Source: JAWXUU01 sp044426045 (GTDB lineage Bacteria; Bacillota; Clostridia; Christensenellales; CAMQZB01). From it: a stretch of DNA of 43,613 nt. The notes under the pieces are model-generated. The model was not told the origin of the DNA. It made no database searches and worked only from the letters and a program-made list of their open reading frames with translations. Shown piece after piece: positions 15,033 through 22,870 of this stretch (position 1 is the first letter of the stretch; each line of letters opens with the position of its first letter). The translations under genes and the position numbers were made by a program. The stretch is from contig JAWXUX010000015.1 of NCBI GenBank assembly GCA_044426045.1, positions 1 through 43,613 on the forward strand, read 5' to 3'.

Positions 15033-15998
15033 ATGAAAATAGCAATATACAGCGCAAGGGAAGACGAAAAGGAATTTTTCGAAAACTATCATGATAAATC
15101 AATAGAATTTTTGATGATAGATAGCGACCCAACAATAGAAACAGCAAAGCTTTCCAAAGGGTGCGACTGCGTTTCTATCGTGCAAGAAACAGTGATAGAT
15201 AAAGAAATGTTTGACAAATTCAAAGAATGTGGTATTAAATTTTTGTCATCGCGAACAATCGGAATGGAACATGTGGATGCCAATTATGCAAGCGAAATCG
15301 GGATTGGCGTATCAAACGTTTCCTACACTCCAAAAAGCGTAGCGGAATACACCGTGATGATGATGCTTTCAGCAATGCGAAACGTCAAAACGCTACTACT
15401 CCGAAGTGCGGGGCAAGATTTCTCGCTTTTCAAAGGCACGCGCGGAAGATTGATTTCCGACTGCACGGTTGGAATAATCGGAACAGGCAAAATCGGCAGT
15501 GAAGTTGCAAAAATGCTCACGGGGTTTGGCTGTAAAATTTATGCGTGCGACATCGTGGAAAATCCAGCGCTTGCAGGGATTGTCCAATATGTCACATTTG
15601 ATTATTTGCTAGAAAATGCCGATATAATTTCTATCCACACCCCATCAACACCGCAAAGTTATCATCTTTTCAACAGCGAAACACTTGGCAAAATGAAAAA
15701 AACATCCATTCTTATCAACACAGCCCGCGGTGAAATAATCGACAGTATGGCTCTTATTGAGGCGCTAGAAAATGGTAAAATCAGTGGCGCTGCGCTCGAC
15801 GTTGTGGAAGGTGACAGATTGATATACTATCGCGACAAAAAATGCGAGCAACTTCGCAATCGCGAAATGGCAATACTTTCATCTATGCCAAACGTGCTAA
15901 TGATGCCACACATGGCGTTTTTCTCCGACCACGCGGTTCGCGATATGGTGGAAATGTCCATTGAAAGTTGCACTTCATTCATAAAATCAAAAGGGTAA
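15033..15998 (+). CDS. D-2-hydroxyacid dehydrogenase (D-lactate dehydrogenase / VanH-like)
   Basis: 321 residues, NAD-dependent. The substrate half (1-98 and the C-terminus) and the Rossmann half (about 99-290) are recognisable: GIIGTGKIG (148-156), and the catalytic triad R232 (NTARGE), E259 (DVVEGD) and H293 (PHMAF). It would interconvert D-lactate and pyruvate or a similar 2-oxo acid. Sequence style is close to VanH and fermentative LdhA, but no VanA/VanX-type ligase is nearby, so fermentative D-lactate formation is the simpler reading. Followed after 3 bp by a DMT exporter. Confidence 0.88.
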   Translation: MKIAIYSAREDEKEFFENYHDKSIEFLMIDSDPTIETAKLSKGCDCVSIVQETVIDKEMFDKFKECGIKFLSSRTIGMEHVDANYASEIGIGVSNVSYTPKSVAEYTVMMMLSAMRNVKTLLLRSAGQDFSLFKGTRGRLISDCTVGIIGTGKIGSEVAKMLTGFGCKIYACDIVENPALAGIVQYVTFDYLLENADIISIHTPSTPQSYHLFNSETLGKMKKTSILINTARGEIIDSMALIEALENGKISGAALDVVEGDRLIYYRDKKCEQLRNREMAILSSMPNVLMMPHMAFFSDHAVRDMVEMSIESCTSFIKSKG

Positions 15999-16001
15999 AA
16001 A

Positions 16002-16928
16002 ATGAACTCAAAAAACAGAAGAATATATGGGATAATCTGCACCCTTCTCGGTGGGTTCGCATGGGGATTTTCCGCATGCTTTGGGCAGTATCTCTTTGAA
16101 AATGTAGTAATAGAAACGGAATGGTTAATAACATTCCGACTTCTTATTGCAGGAACATTATTCACAACCATTGGCATTGTCACGCGAGGAAAGCAAACTT
16201 TTGCAATCTTTAAAAATCGTCGCGACACATTCACGCTTGTGATGTTCGGGCTTCTTGGAATGATGATGTGTCAATACACATTCTATGCCACAATAAAATT
16301 GTCAAACGCAGGCACTGCCGCCGTTTTGCAATCGCTTGGCACTATTTTTATATTGCTTATCGTGTGCATGCGAAAAAGGCAACTGCCAAGACTGAAGCAA
16401 CTCATTGCCATCGTGCTTGCAATCTTTGGGGTGGTTTTATTGAACACAAACGGCGATTTCAGCACCATCACAATGTCTAAAGCGGTGCTTTTTTATGGAC
16501 TTTGCTCCGCATTGGGCGTCGGGTTTTACAGCATGCTTTCGGAAGGGATAATAAGAAAATATGGGCTTTACAGTGTCGCGGGGCTTGGCATGATTATCGG
16601 CGGACTTGCAATCTTGCCTTTTTCAAGACCGTGGGAAACATATGTGCCGATAACAGTTCCCCTCGTTGTGGGAATGTTCGGTGTTATCATTTTGGGAACA
16701 GCAATCGCGTTTGGGTTTTATCTCAAAGGCGTTTCAATCGTCGGCTCACTCATGGGCAGTTTGCTTGGCGCAATGGAGCCAGTTTCAGCAGTGGTTATTT
16801 CCGCTGTGATTTTAAAATCTAACTTCACCGCAGTGGAACTTATCGCGTTTGCGCTGATAATAGGCAACGTGTTTTGGTTGTGTTTGCAAGAAAGAACGCC
16901 AAAAAATAAAAAAATAAGTAAAACGTAA
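16002..16928 (+). CDS. EamA/DMT-family transporter
   Basis: 308 residues with ten predicted TM helices in two EamA repeats (about 8-140 and 155-295). Typical signatures are GGFAWGFSACFGQYLFEN near the start, AGTAAVLQSLGTIFILL at helix 4, and GSLLGAMEPVSAVVISAVIL near the end. Members export amino acids or metabolites. It starts 3 bp after the dehydrogenase stop, so the two are co-transcribed and might share a substrate, which I cannot show. Confidence 0.88.
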   Translation: MNSKNRRIYGIICTLLGGFAWGFSACFGQYLFENVVIETEWLITFRLLIAGTLFTTIGIVTRGKQTFAIFKNRRDTFTLVMFGLLGMMMCQYTFYATIKLSNAGTAAVLQSLGTIFILLIVCMRKRQLPRLKQLIAIVLAIFGVVLLNTNGDFSTITMSKAVLFYGLCSALGVGFYSMLSEGIIRKYGLYSVAGLGMIIGGLAILPFSRPWETYVPITVPLVVGMFGVIILGTAIAFGFYLKGVSIVGSLMGSLLGAMEPVSAVVISAVILKSNFTAVELIAFALIIGNVFWLCLQERTPKNKKISKT

Positions 16929-16943
16929 ACGAAAAGGAGAAAA

Positions 16944-17219
16944 ATGGAATTTATTCACAATAATAACGATATATCTGTCTATAACGAAAATGGTGAAACA
17001 ATCGCAATCGTCGCATTTCCACAAAACGAAGATGGGTCTGTAACAATCAACCGCACGTTTGTGGGCGAAAGCCTTCGCGGTCAAGGGGTAGCGGGAAAAC
17101 TCATGGCAGAGCTTGCAAAAAACCTCGAAAAAACAAACAGAAAAGCAGTTCCCACTTGCAGTTATGCAGTGACATGGTTTGAAAAACATCCAGAGCATAA
17201 TGATTTGCTCAAAAAGTAA
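16944..17219 (+). CDS. Small GNAT-type N-acetyltransferase (YjdJ-like)
   Basis: 91 residues. It is a one-domain, shortened GNAT fold: beta strands EFIHNNNDISVYNENGETIAIVAF, then TINRTFVGESLRGQGVAGKLMAELAKNL with the acetyl-CoA loop RGQGVAGKL, and YAVTWFEKHPEHNDLL at the end. This matches the COG2388 group. Substrate unknown. RBS AAAAGGAGAAAA; 15 bp after the DMT gene. Confidence 0.88.
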   Translation: MEFIHNNNDISVYNENGETIAIVAFPQNEDGSVTINRTFVGESLRGQGVAGKLMAELAKNLEKTNRKAVPTCSYAVTWFEKHPEHNDLLKK

Positions 17220-17225
17220 TAAACA

Positions 17226-17921
17226 GTGAAAATGATAAAAAAATTAAATTATTTCACAACATTTGAAAAGTGGTTGTGGCTTGTTTCGGTCACGACGGTG
17301 CTGCTTTCATTTATAATATTTCAAAGCTTTGAAATCTTCACATGTATCGCAACCCTTCTTGGGGTGACGTCGCTGATTTTTCTTGCAAAAGGTCACGTCG
17401 CAGGACAGATCATAATTGTTGTTTTCAGCTTGCTTTATGCCTATATTTCCTTTCAAACGGCATATTATGGCGAGATGATAACATATCTTGGCATGACAGC
17501 CCCAATGGCAGTGCTTGCGTGCGTTCAGTGGATAAAAAACCCGCATGAAAAGGGGAAAAGCGAAGTGAAAATCGCAAGCGTGACAAAATCTCAGCTTGCA
17601 AAATGTGCTGTCTTGACAATTTTTGTTACAATCGCATTTTATTTCATCTTAAAATATCTCGGCACAGCAAACCTCGCGATTTCAACCCTTTCAATCGCAA
17701 CAAGCTTTGTCGCAATGTACCTTACATACCTCCGAAGCCAATGGTACGCCTTTGCCTATGGCATAAACGACCTAGTCCTCATTTCGCTTTGGCTGCTTGC
17801 AAGCGTAGAAAACATCCAAAACCTAACCATGGCAGTGTGCTTCATTCTGTTTTTTATAAACGATATCTACGGATTTGTGAATTGGAAAAAAATGAAGGAG
17901 AAACAGGGGGGTAAAAGGTAA
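17226..17921 (+). CDS. pnuC: PnuC-like nicotinamide riboside / vitamin transporter
   Basis: 231 residues from a GTG at 17226 (an ATG at 17232 is possible; neither has a strong RBS). Seven predicted TM helices with the PnuC pattern: WLWLVSVTTVLLSFIIF, GVTSLIFLAKGHVAGQIIIVVFSLLYAYISF, then WIKNP, and late GINDLVLISLWLLA and FFINDIYGFVNW. It would import nicotinamide riboside for NAD synthesis. The last codons (GGT AAA AGG TAA) and the stop come from repeat element A, so insertion has changed the native C-terminus. Confidence 0.9.
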   Translation: MKMIKKLNYFTTFEKWLWLVSVTTVLLSFIIFQSFEIFTCIATLLGVTSLIFLAKGHVAGQIIIVVFSLLYAYISFQTAYYGEMITYLGMTAPMAVLACVQWIKNPHEKGKSEVKIASVTKSQLAKCAVLTIFVTIAFYFILKYLGTANLAISTLSIATSFVAMYLTYLRSQWYAFAYGINDLVLISLWLLASVENIQNLTMAVCFILFFINDIYGFVNWKKMKEKQGGKR

Positions 17922-18149
17922 AAGGTGAAAGGTAAAAGGTTAAAGGTGAAAGGTGAAAGGTGAAAGGTGAAAGGTGTGGTAGGCACTACGCCGTTGGCTC
18001 CGTGCATACTATATTTAAATATGAAACTACAATAGCTAGCAAACTTTATAATATGTTTGCTGGCTATTATCATTTTAAAATATAGAAAGCACGAGCGACA
18101 GCGAGTGCATTACCACACCTTTCACCTTTCACCTTTCACCTTTCACCTT
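17911..18149 (+). repeat. Heptad-bounded inverted element, copy A
   Basis: Left array of nine 7-bp units (GTAAAAG/GTGAAAG variants, 17911-17973), then GTGTGGTAGGCACTACGCC...CGTGC, a core hairpin AATAGCTAGCAAAC (18031-18044) with GTTTGCTGGCTATT (18055-18068), then GCACGAGC...GAGTGCATTACCACAC, and a right array of four CTTTCAC units (18119-18146). Core type 1. By the TAGG/ATTA asymmetry this copy is in + orientation. It overlaps the pnuC stop and borders a terminator. Confidence 0.9.
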
Positions 18150-18150
18150 G

Positions 18151-18179
18151 AAAAAAAAGTGGCAAAGCCACTTTTTTTT
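18151..18179. terminator. Bidirectional terminator between pnuC and the kinase gene
   Basis: AAAAAAAAGTGGC (18151-18163), loop AAA, GCCACTTTTTTTT (18167-18179). The A8/T8 flanks serve both convergent genes. It directly abuts element A. Confidence 0.88.
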
Positions 18180-18817
18180 CACGTTTTTATAATCAAATCG
18201 CAATTTTCTTTCACCCTGTATTTTTCAAAATACGCATTTTCTTTTGGGATCCAAAATTTTTTGTAATCTTGAAGTTTTTCAAAGCCGTTTCGTTTTAAAA
18301 TTCTGTTTTCTTGCTTTTCGCTGCTTGTGCAAAGAAAGACCTTAAGGTGAAAGCTGAAATCCAGAATTGGGTTTTGGCAGTAACTGCCTTCAAGGATATT
18401 GATATTTTTTGGGGTAACGAAAGTTTCGTTTCCAAGGGATAGCTCACTGCAAGAAAAGTGCCTGTAAGAAAAGCTTTTTTCAAGTGAAATTTTATCCAAA
18501 ATTTCCTCTTTCAGCCTTTCAAAATCAAGGTTGCCCCCAACCAAAGCGAGCCTTTCTGCCGTTCTTTGATGTTTTTGCAAAAAGAAGCTGTCGGCATGAA
18601 AAATATTGCAGTCGTATTTTTCAGCGAGAATTTCCGAAAGAAAAGTCTTGCCACTTCCGCACATTCCATCGATTGCTATTGTGAAAACCCCGCCAAGTGC
18701 AATCATCTCGTCAATTTTATCAAAAAGCGATTGATACGCCCCCGCGTTTTCAAATTTTTTCAAAATTCTCGCCTCGCACGAATTGTCATGCAAGGCGATA
18801 TTTTCAAGATTGTTCAT
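18179..18817 (-). CDS. Uridine-kinase-like P-loop kinase
   Basis: 212 residues. Walker A IDGMCGSGKT (49-58) and the following helix match the uridine kinase / phosphoribulokinase group; FHADSFFLQKHQRTAERLA is the substrate-binding region with the conserved aspartate, and ILEGSYCQNP corresponds to Walker B. It phosphorylates a small hydroxylated compound. The gene follows an ECF S-component by 30 bp in one operon, so it may trap an imported vitamin or nucleoside by phosphorylation; this is inference. RBS AAGGA at 7 nt from the ATG. Confidence 0.82.
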   Translation of the reverse strand: MNNLENIALHDNSCEARILKKFENAGAYQSLFDKIDEMIALGGVFTIAIDGMCGSGKTFLSEILAEKYDCNIFHADSFFLQKHQRTAERLALVGGNLDFERLKEEILDKISLEKSFSYRHFSCSELSLGNETFVTPKNINILEGSYCQNPILDFSFHLKVFLCTSSEKQENRILKRNGFEKLQDYKKFWIPKENAYFEKYRVKENCDLIIKT

Positions 18818-18847
18818 TATAAAATCCTTTTTGTGACTTGAAATCTG

Positions 18848-19408
18848 CTATTTTGCGAGAACTTTTCCGCCACTTGATTGATATGTGATACCAATATATT
18901 TGTTAAGTGCAAGCACCACTGGTGGCACAATCACAAGTTGCAAAATAATCCCTGGAATTCCCGAAACGATAGTTCCCGAAACGAAAAGCGTCCAAGAATA
19001 ACTCATTCCCATAAGCGAATAAATCGCAGTCGCAGCTCCGCCGTAAACAATTCTGCCGATAACCATTGCAACGATCAGTGCAAGATAAGTTGAAAAAGTG
19101 CTTCTTCCAATCGCCATAATAATAAGCCCCGAAACAATGCCGTAAGCGCAAAGCTCAAACGCCATTCCAAGTGCAGTTGGCAAAAGGTAAGGCATGCCCC
19201 AAATAAGGCTTCTAAGAATTGGTGCAATAAAACCAACAGCGCCCCCGCAAATTGGACCTAAAAAAAGTCCGCAGATAAGCACGGGAAGGTGCATTGGCAA
19301 AAGCATACCGCCAATTTCTGGGATTTGACCTGTGAGAAACGGAAGAACCAAGGCAAGTGCCAAAAATAGTCCCGAAAACACGATTTTTCTTGTTGATGTT
19401 TTGTTCAT
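18848..19408 (-). CDS. ECF transporter S component (vitamin-binding membrane subunit)
   Basis: 186 residues, five to six TM helices. The pattern LPMHLPVLICGLFLGPICGGAVGFIAPILRSLIWGMP is that of group II ECF S components (PF12822). It needs the shared EcfA1A2T module, which is not in this window. The substrate is unknown; the kinase encoded next suggests a compound that is phosphorylated after uptake. The gene has its own promoter and a leader with two small hairpins. RBS TTAGGAG. Confidence 0.87.
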   Translation of the reverse strand: MNKTSTRKIVFSGLFLALALVLPFLTGQIPEIGGMLLPMHLPVLICGLFLGPICGGAVGFIAPILRSLIWGMPYLLPTALGMAFELCAYGIVSGLIIMAIGRSTFSTYLALIVAMVIGRIVYGGAATAIYSLMGMSYSWTLFVSGTIVSGIPGIILQLVIVPPVVLALNKYIGITYQSSGGKVLAK

Positions 19409-19530
19409 TTGAATACTCCTAAAATTTTTTTAGAAGCAAATTGAATGCTAGGTGCCAGCTTGTGCTGACGATATTTTTATTATATATGAAAAAATCACAA
19501 ATTGCAAGCTATTTTATGCAAACGTTTTCA
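19409..19530 (-). promoter_or_regulatory. Promoter, leader hairpins and possible cre site of the ECF gene
   Basis: On the - strand TTGCAA (19502-19507), 17 bp, TATAAT (19479-19484). A cre-like site TGCAAACGTTTTCA (19517-19530) lies just upstream of the -35. The about 60-nt leader holds GTCAGC-ACAA-GCTGGC (near 19454-19469) and CTAAAA/TTTTAG beside the ribosome site. This could be a small sensing leader, but I match no known riboswitch class. Confidence 0.55.
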
Positions 19531-19626
19531 TAAAATTGTATTAAAGGGCACTTCCAAAGGGCACGGCTAAATTATTGTACATAAAAATGCATTAAATTAT
19601 TGCATGTAAAAAACTATTTATTTGAG

Positions 19627-19655
19627 TTGCAAAAAACACGCGCGTGTGGTAAAAT
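19627..19655 (+). promoter_or_regulatory. DUF3842 promoter with a 12-bp palindrome in the spacer
   Basis: TTGCAA (19627-19632), 17 bp, TAAAAT (19650-19655). The spacer contains ACACGCGCGTGT (19636-19647), a perfect palindrome and GC-rich island in AT-rich surroundings, placed as an operator would be. The region 19531-19626 shows nothing else. Confidence 0.65.
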
Positions 19656-19690
19656 TGTAATTGGAAGAATTGACGCAAGGGGATAAATTG

Positions 19691-20101
19691 ATGAAAATAG
19701 TTGTTATTGATGGCAAAGGCGGAAAAATGGGCGGTGCCGTGGTTGAAAAAATCGCGAGTTTCAAAAAAGCTGACTGGGAAATTTTCGCAATCGGCACAAA
19801 TGGCGTTGCGACATCAGCAATGTTGAAAGCGGGCGCGGATTTTGGCGCGACGGGTGAAAACCCAGTTGTGGTTGCCTCTCGCGATGCAGATTATATCATC
19901 GCACCAATCGGAATTGTGATTGCCGACTCCCTTCTTGGCGAAGTGACAGCAAAAATGGCGGTTGCCGTTGGCGAGAGCAGTGCATATAAAATCCTTATCC
20001 CGGTGAACAGATGCAATCATCACATCGCGGGGGTGAAAGATTTTTCAATAACGGAATATATCACCGAAATCGCAGATATAATAAAAAATCAAACAAAATA
20101 A
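19691..20101 (+). CDS. DUF3842 family protein
   Basis: 136 residues from the ATG at 19691 behind CAAGGGG; the frame can be extended to a TTG at 19661 but that lies before the RBS. The N-terminus KIVVIDGKGGKMGGAVVEKI looks like a Rossmann-type nucleotide-binding start, and GTNGVATSAMLKAGADFGATGENPVVV and VNRCNHHIAGV are conserved in the family. Function is unknown. It is followed after 32 bp by the Cys-rich membrane protein, probably one operon. Confidence 0.85.
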   Translation: MKIVVIDGKGGKMGGAVVEKIASFKKADWEIFAIGTNGVATSAMLKAGADFGATGENPVVVASRDADYIIAPIGIVIADSLLGEVTAKMAVAVGESSAYKILIPVNRCNHHIAGVKDFSITEYITEIADIIKNQTK

Positions 20102-20133
20102 AGGGGCAAATGCCCAATCAAAAGGAAGTATAA

Positions 20134-20673
20134 ATGTTCACAAAATATTTTAAATTTTATCTATATTCAATGCTCGCAGTTGTCGGTGCACTTGTTGCGA
20201 CGGTGTGTTTCAACATGTTTGGCAGCTCAACGCTTGCAAAATCATTGGCTATCGTCAGCATGGCTTTGGGGGGCGTGATACTTTTCGAGGCGCTAGTGAT
20301 TTATCTTAAAATCATGAAAATCTTGTGTAAAGTGGTGGATAATATCACATTGAGCCAAGTTATCGCATCGGTGGTTTCAAGCATCGTAATGTTTGTTGCC
20401 GTGTGTTTGTTGGGACATTCAAACAACGTGTTCTTTGTTTTGTTGCCATTTGGTATCATCATTCGTTTGGTGTTCAAGGTTCATCAAGTAAACAGAATTT
20501 TGCCATTCCTTTGCTCTGATTTGGATGAAGAAATCAAAAGCTTCAACGAGGAAAGCGAAAGTGACTGCGAGTGTGGTGACGGGTGCGATTGTGGCGAGGA
20601 TTGCAGTTGCGGTGGCGACCATGCAGATGGCTGTGGCTGTGGCTGTGGCGATGATTGCAAATGCGGAAAATAA
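20134..20673 (+). CDS. Membrane protein with metallothionein-like cysteine tail
   Basis: 179 residues. Three to four TM helices (about 8-28, 34-58, 72-95, 98-115) are followed by a cytosolic linker (VHQVNRILPFLCSDLDEEIKSFNEESES). The last 38 residues hold 11 cysteines in CxC and CxxxC spacing (DCECGDGC, DCGEDCSC, GCGCGCGDDCKCGK), with acidic residues and one histidine. This resembles a metal-binding tail. I do not recognise the family. It might sequester or sense a soft metal at the membrane. The codons look native, and the tail is close to tandem (GGTTGCGGTGGC-like) so it may have grown by slippage. Confidence 0.75.
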   Translation: MFTKYFKFYLYSMLAVVGALVATVCFNMFGSSTLAKSLAIVSMALGGVILFEALVIYLKIMKILCKVVDNITLSQVIASVVSSIVMFVAVCLLGHSNNVFFVLLPFGIIIRLVFKVHQVNRILPFLCSDLDEEIKSFNEESESDCECGDGCDCGEDCSCGGDHADGCGCGCGDDCKCGK

Positions 20674-20751
20674 GAGAAGCATAAGAATAAAAATAAAAGA
20701 ATAACAGCAAATAAAAGTAAAAGCAAATAAAATCAAATAAAAGCCCAAAAG

Positions 20752-20780
20752 AAAAAGTCATTCAATCGAATGACTTTTTT
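20752..20780. terminator. Bidirectional terminator between the Cys-rich gene and the thioesterase
   Basis: AAAAAGTCATTC (20752-20763), loop AATC, GAATGACTTTTTT (20768-20780). It serves two convergent genes. The 75 bp before it are A-rich with repeated AATAAAA motifs. Confidence 0.88.
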
Positions 20781-20796
20781 ATTTTGTGTAACGATA

Positions 20797-21486
20797 TTAA
20801 ATTTCAGCAAAAATTTCGAAGTTTTTATCCTCTCCATTATATCCCGCAAGGTGAATTGTGTTGTCGGTTTTTGCAATTTCAAGCCTGATGTCACCAGAAA
20901 TGATTTCTTTTTTATAGCTAACTTGGAATTTGTGAATAAAGCTATCTTTTGTGACATCTGAAAGATAATTCAAATATTCAGTGTTGTTCAAATGTCCGTT
21001 TGTATCAATTTGGCAGTATCGCACGCTTTCAGTTTTCAAAAACTCCATCTCGCTTTGCGGAAAAACAATTCGCTCGTGAGAAATCCCAGTCACGTGGCGG
21101 TATTCAATATCGCTGTCAAATTTTCGAAGCGGACGACGGCTATTTGTGTCAAACAAAAACCACCTAGCATCGCAATATCCAATTTTTTCGCCATTTTCAT
21201 TGCAAAAATACGTGATACGCGGAAAAATCCCCCTTGAAATCTCCGTTGGAGCAGAAAAAAGCGTGACAGTTTCTCCCGATTTTATAGGTCGAGAAAACTC
21301 ACAAAGTTGCTTTGTTATCAAAAACGCTTGACCGCGTGCAGAAATTTTTTCATAAACCCCCATGTTTTCGCAATGCAAAACTGAAACCGATTGAACAAGT
21401 TTCAACGCAAAACTTGGAAGCAGATTTTTATTTCTGTCGCACATATAATCTTCAATAAAGTAATCTTTTGAATAAAATCCTTCCAT
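20797..21486 (-). CDS. Acyl-ACP thioesterase (FatA/FatB family)
   Basis: 229 residues from the ATG at 21486, which follows AAAGGAGATATT. Two hot-dog domains. The first contains LKLVQSVSVLHCENMGV and the WFLFDTNSRRPLRKF strand; the second begins SVRYCQIDTNGHLNNTEYLNYL, where N-G-H-L-N-N is the conserved active-site region. It releases fatty acids from acyl carrier protein. Acyl-ACP thioesterases of this type are common in Clostridia. Single-gene unit. Confidence 0.85.
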   Translation of the reverse strand: MEGFYSKDYFIEDYMCDRNKNLLPSFALKLVQSVSVLHCENMGVYEKISARGQAFLITKQLCEFSRPIKSGETVTLFSAPTEISRGIFPRITYFCNENGEKIGYCDARWFLFDTNSRRPLRKFDSDIEYRHVTGISHERIVFPQSEMEFLKTESVRYCQIDTNGHLNNTEYLNYLSDVTKDSFIHKFQVSYKKEIISGDIRLEIAKTDNTIHLAGYNGEDKNFEIFAEI

Positions 21487-21557
21487 AATATCTCCTTTGA
21501 AAGTGACAATTGTGCCACTACTCAAATTATATGCCTAAAATATTTTCTTGTCAACTA

Positions 21558-21586
21558 TTGACCTAGCCTAAAACTAGTGTTATACT
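21558..21586 (+). promoter_or_regulatory. Promoter of the Gfo/Idh gene
   Basis: TTGACC (21558-21563), 17 bp, TATACT (21581-21586). The spacer contains CTAGCCTAAAACTAG, a possible imperfect operator. Confidence 0.7.
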
Positions 21587-21625
21587 ATCTAAAATGGTAC
21601 TAAATGAAAACACGGAGGGTGAAAA

Positions 21626-22588
21626 ATGAAATTTGCAGTGGTTGGTTCAAACACGATATCGGATAGCTTTGCTTTGGCTGTAACAAAAACGCAAAGTGAG
21701 ATTGTCGCGGTCTATTCTCGAACAGCAGAGGCAGGTGGCAAGTATCAAAGCAAATGGGGAATAAAAACGCTCCACACTGATTTTGATGAAATGCTAGCAA
21801 ACCCCGAAGTGGAGGGCGTTTATATCGCAACGCCAAATTCACTTCATCACTCCCAAGCAGTGCGAGTTTTGAATGGGGGCAAGCACCTTTTGCTTGAAAA
21901 ACCGGCAACGCTCACAGCGGCAGAATTTGACGAGCTCACAAAAATTGCAAAAGACAAAAACCTCGTGTTTTTGGAAGCTATGAAACCGCACTTTTTGCCA
22001 ACATATCACGAGATGAAAAAATCTCTTCCCGAAGTTGGAACTATAAGACGCGTGTCAATCAATTTTTGCAGATATTCAACAAGATATGATAACTTCAAAA
22101 AAGGAATAATAGAAAACGCGTTCATAAAACAGCTTGGCAACGGCGCGCTTATGGATATAGGTGTTTATCCAATCGCGGTTATGGTAATGCTGTTTGGCAA
22201 GCCAGAAAAGGTGATTGCAACGGGCGAAATTTTGGATGGTTCTATTGATATCACCGGAACGATAATCTGCAAATACGACGGTTTTAACGCCGTTGTAAGT
22301 TACAGCAAAGTGTCAAGCAGTCACCAACCAAACGAAATTGAGGGTGAAGAAGGTTCAATCCTTTTCGAAAACACATCAAGGGCAAAATGCTACACAATAA
22401 AAAAAATGTCGGGTGAAACAGAAAAGTTGACCTACGTCCACACCGATGACCAAATGATATACGAAATCAACCAAATGGACGAATGCACAAAAACCCCAAG
22501 CCTAGCAATCCATTTCAATAAAATGACCAAAATAGCATTGGAAATCATGGAAGAAGCAAGAGAGCAGATGGGATATTTTTTTGAGTGA
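21626..22588 (+). CDS. Gfo/Idh/MocA-family oxidoreductase
   Basis: 320 residues. NAD(P)-binding N-terminal domain (FAVVGSNTISDSFALAV; VYSRTAEAGGKYQSKWG; GVYIATPNSLHHSQAV) with the family EKPAT motif near residue 92, then the C-terminal alpha/beta domain with MDIGVYPIAVMVMLFG. It oxidises or reduces a sugar or cyclitol-like substrate. Domain order is complete. Its stop codon TGA lies in the first heptad of repeat element B (GAGTGAAAG), so the native 3' end may have been replaced. Confidence 0.9.
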   Translation: MKFAVVGSNTISDSFALAVTKTQSEIVAVYSRTAEAGGKYQSKWGIKTLHTDFDEMLANPEVEGVYIATPNSLHHSQAVRVLNGGKHLLLEKPATLTAAEFDELTKIAKDKNLVFLEAMKPHFLPTYHEMKKSLPEVGTIRRVSINFCRYSTRYDNFKKGIIENAFIKQLGNGALMDIGVYPIAVMVMLFGKPEKVIATGEILDGSIDITGTIICKYDGFNAVVSYSKVSSSHQPNEIEGEEGSILFENTSRAKCYTIKKMSGETEKLTYVHTDDQMIYEINQMDECTKTPSLAIHFNKMTKIALEIMEEAREQMGYFFE

Positions 22589-22808
22589 AAGGTGAAAAAG
22601 GTAAAAGGTAAGAGGTGAAAGGTGAAAGGTGAAAGGTGAAAGGTATGGTAGGCACTACGCCTTCGGCTTCGTGCACCTCAAATTTAATATAAAACAATAA
22701 TAGCTACAAACATTATAAACCATGTTTGTAGCTATCTTATTTTTAAATATAGAAAGCACGAGCGAAGCGAGTGCATTACCACACCTTTCACCTTTCACCT
22801 TTCACCTT
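22585..22808 (+). repeat. Heptad-bounded inverted element, copy B
   Basis: Left array of about eight units (GTGAAAG, one 9-nt unit, GTAAAAG, GTAAGAG, then GTGAAAG repeats), arm GTATGGTAGGCACTACGCC...TCGTGCA, core hairpin ATAGCTACAAAC (to 22711) with GTTTGTAGCTAT (22724-22735), arm GCACGAGCGAAGCGAGTGCATTACC, and a right array of three CTTTCAC units. Core type 1, + orientation. A short palindrome ACGCAATTGCGT follows at the right end. Confidence 0.9.
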
Positions 22809-22870
22809 ACGCAATTGCGTTGTGGCTACCTATCTATCGTTAATTATTAATGCGGGCATCGCGCTCCGCA

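Noticed and set aside
15033..15998. Vancomycin-resistance vanH
   Set aside because: The enzyme is VanH-like, but no D-Ala-D-Lac ligase, VanX or VanRS gene is near; such dehydrogenases are common in fermenters.
18057..18266. Short open frames reading HYHTFHLSPFTFHL-type peptides in the repeat elements (also at 22771 and 28318-28575)
   Set aside because: The TTTCACC array has no stop in any frame, so such frames arise by chance; they lack ribosome sites and continue into unrelated sequence.
19409..19478. preQ1, TPP or folate riboswitch before the ECF gene
   Set aside because: The leader is short and I find none of the conserved aptamer sequences of those classes.
20543..20761. Histidine/serine-rich frames antisense to the cysteine-rich tail
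   Set aside because: They are the complement of the repetitive cysteine codons; the + strand gene has an RBS and TM helices.
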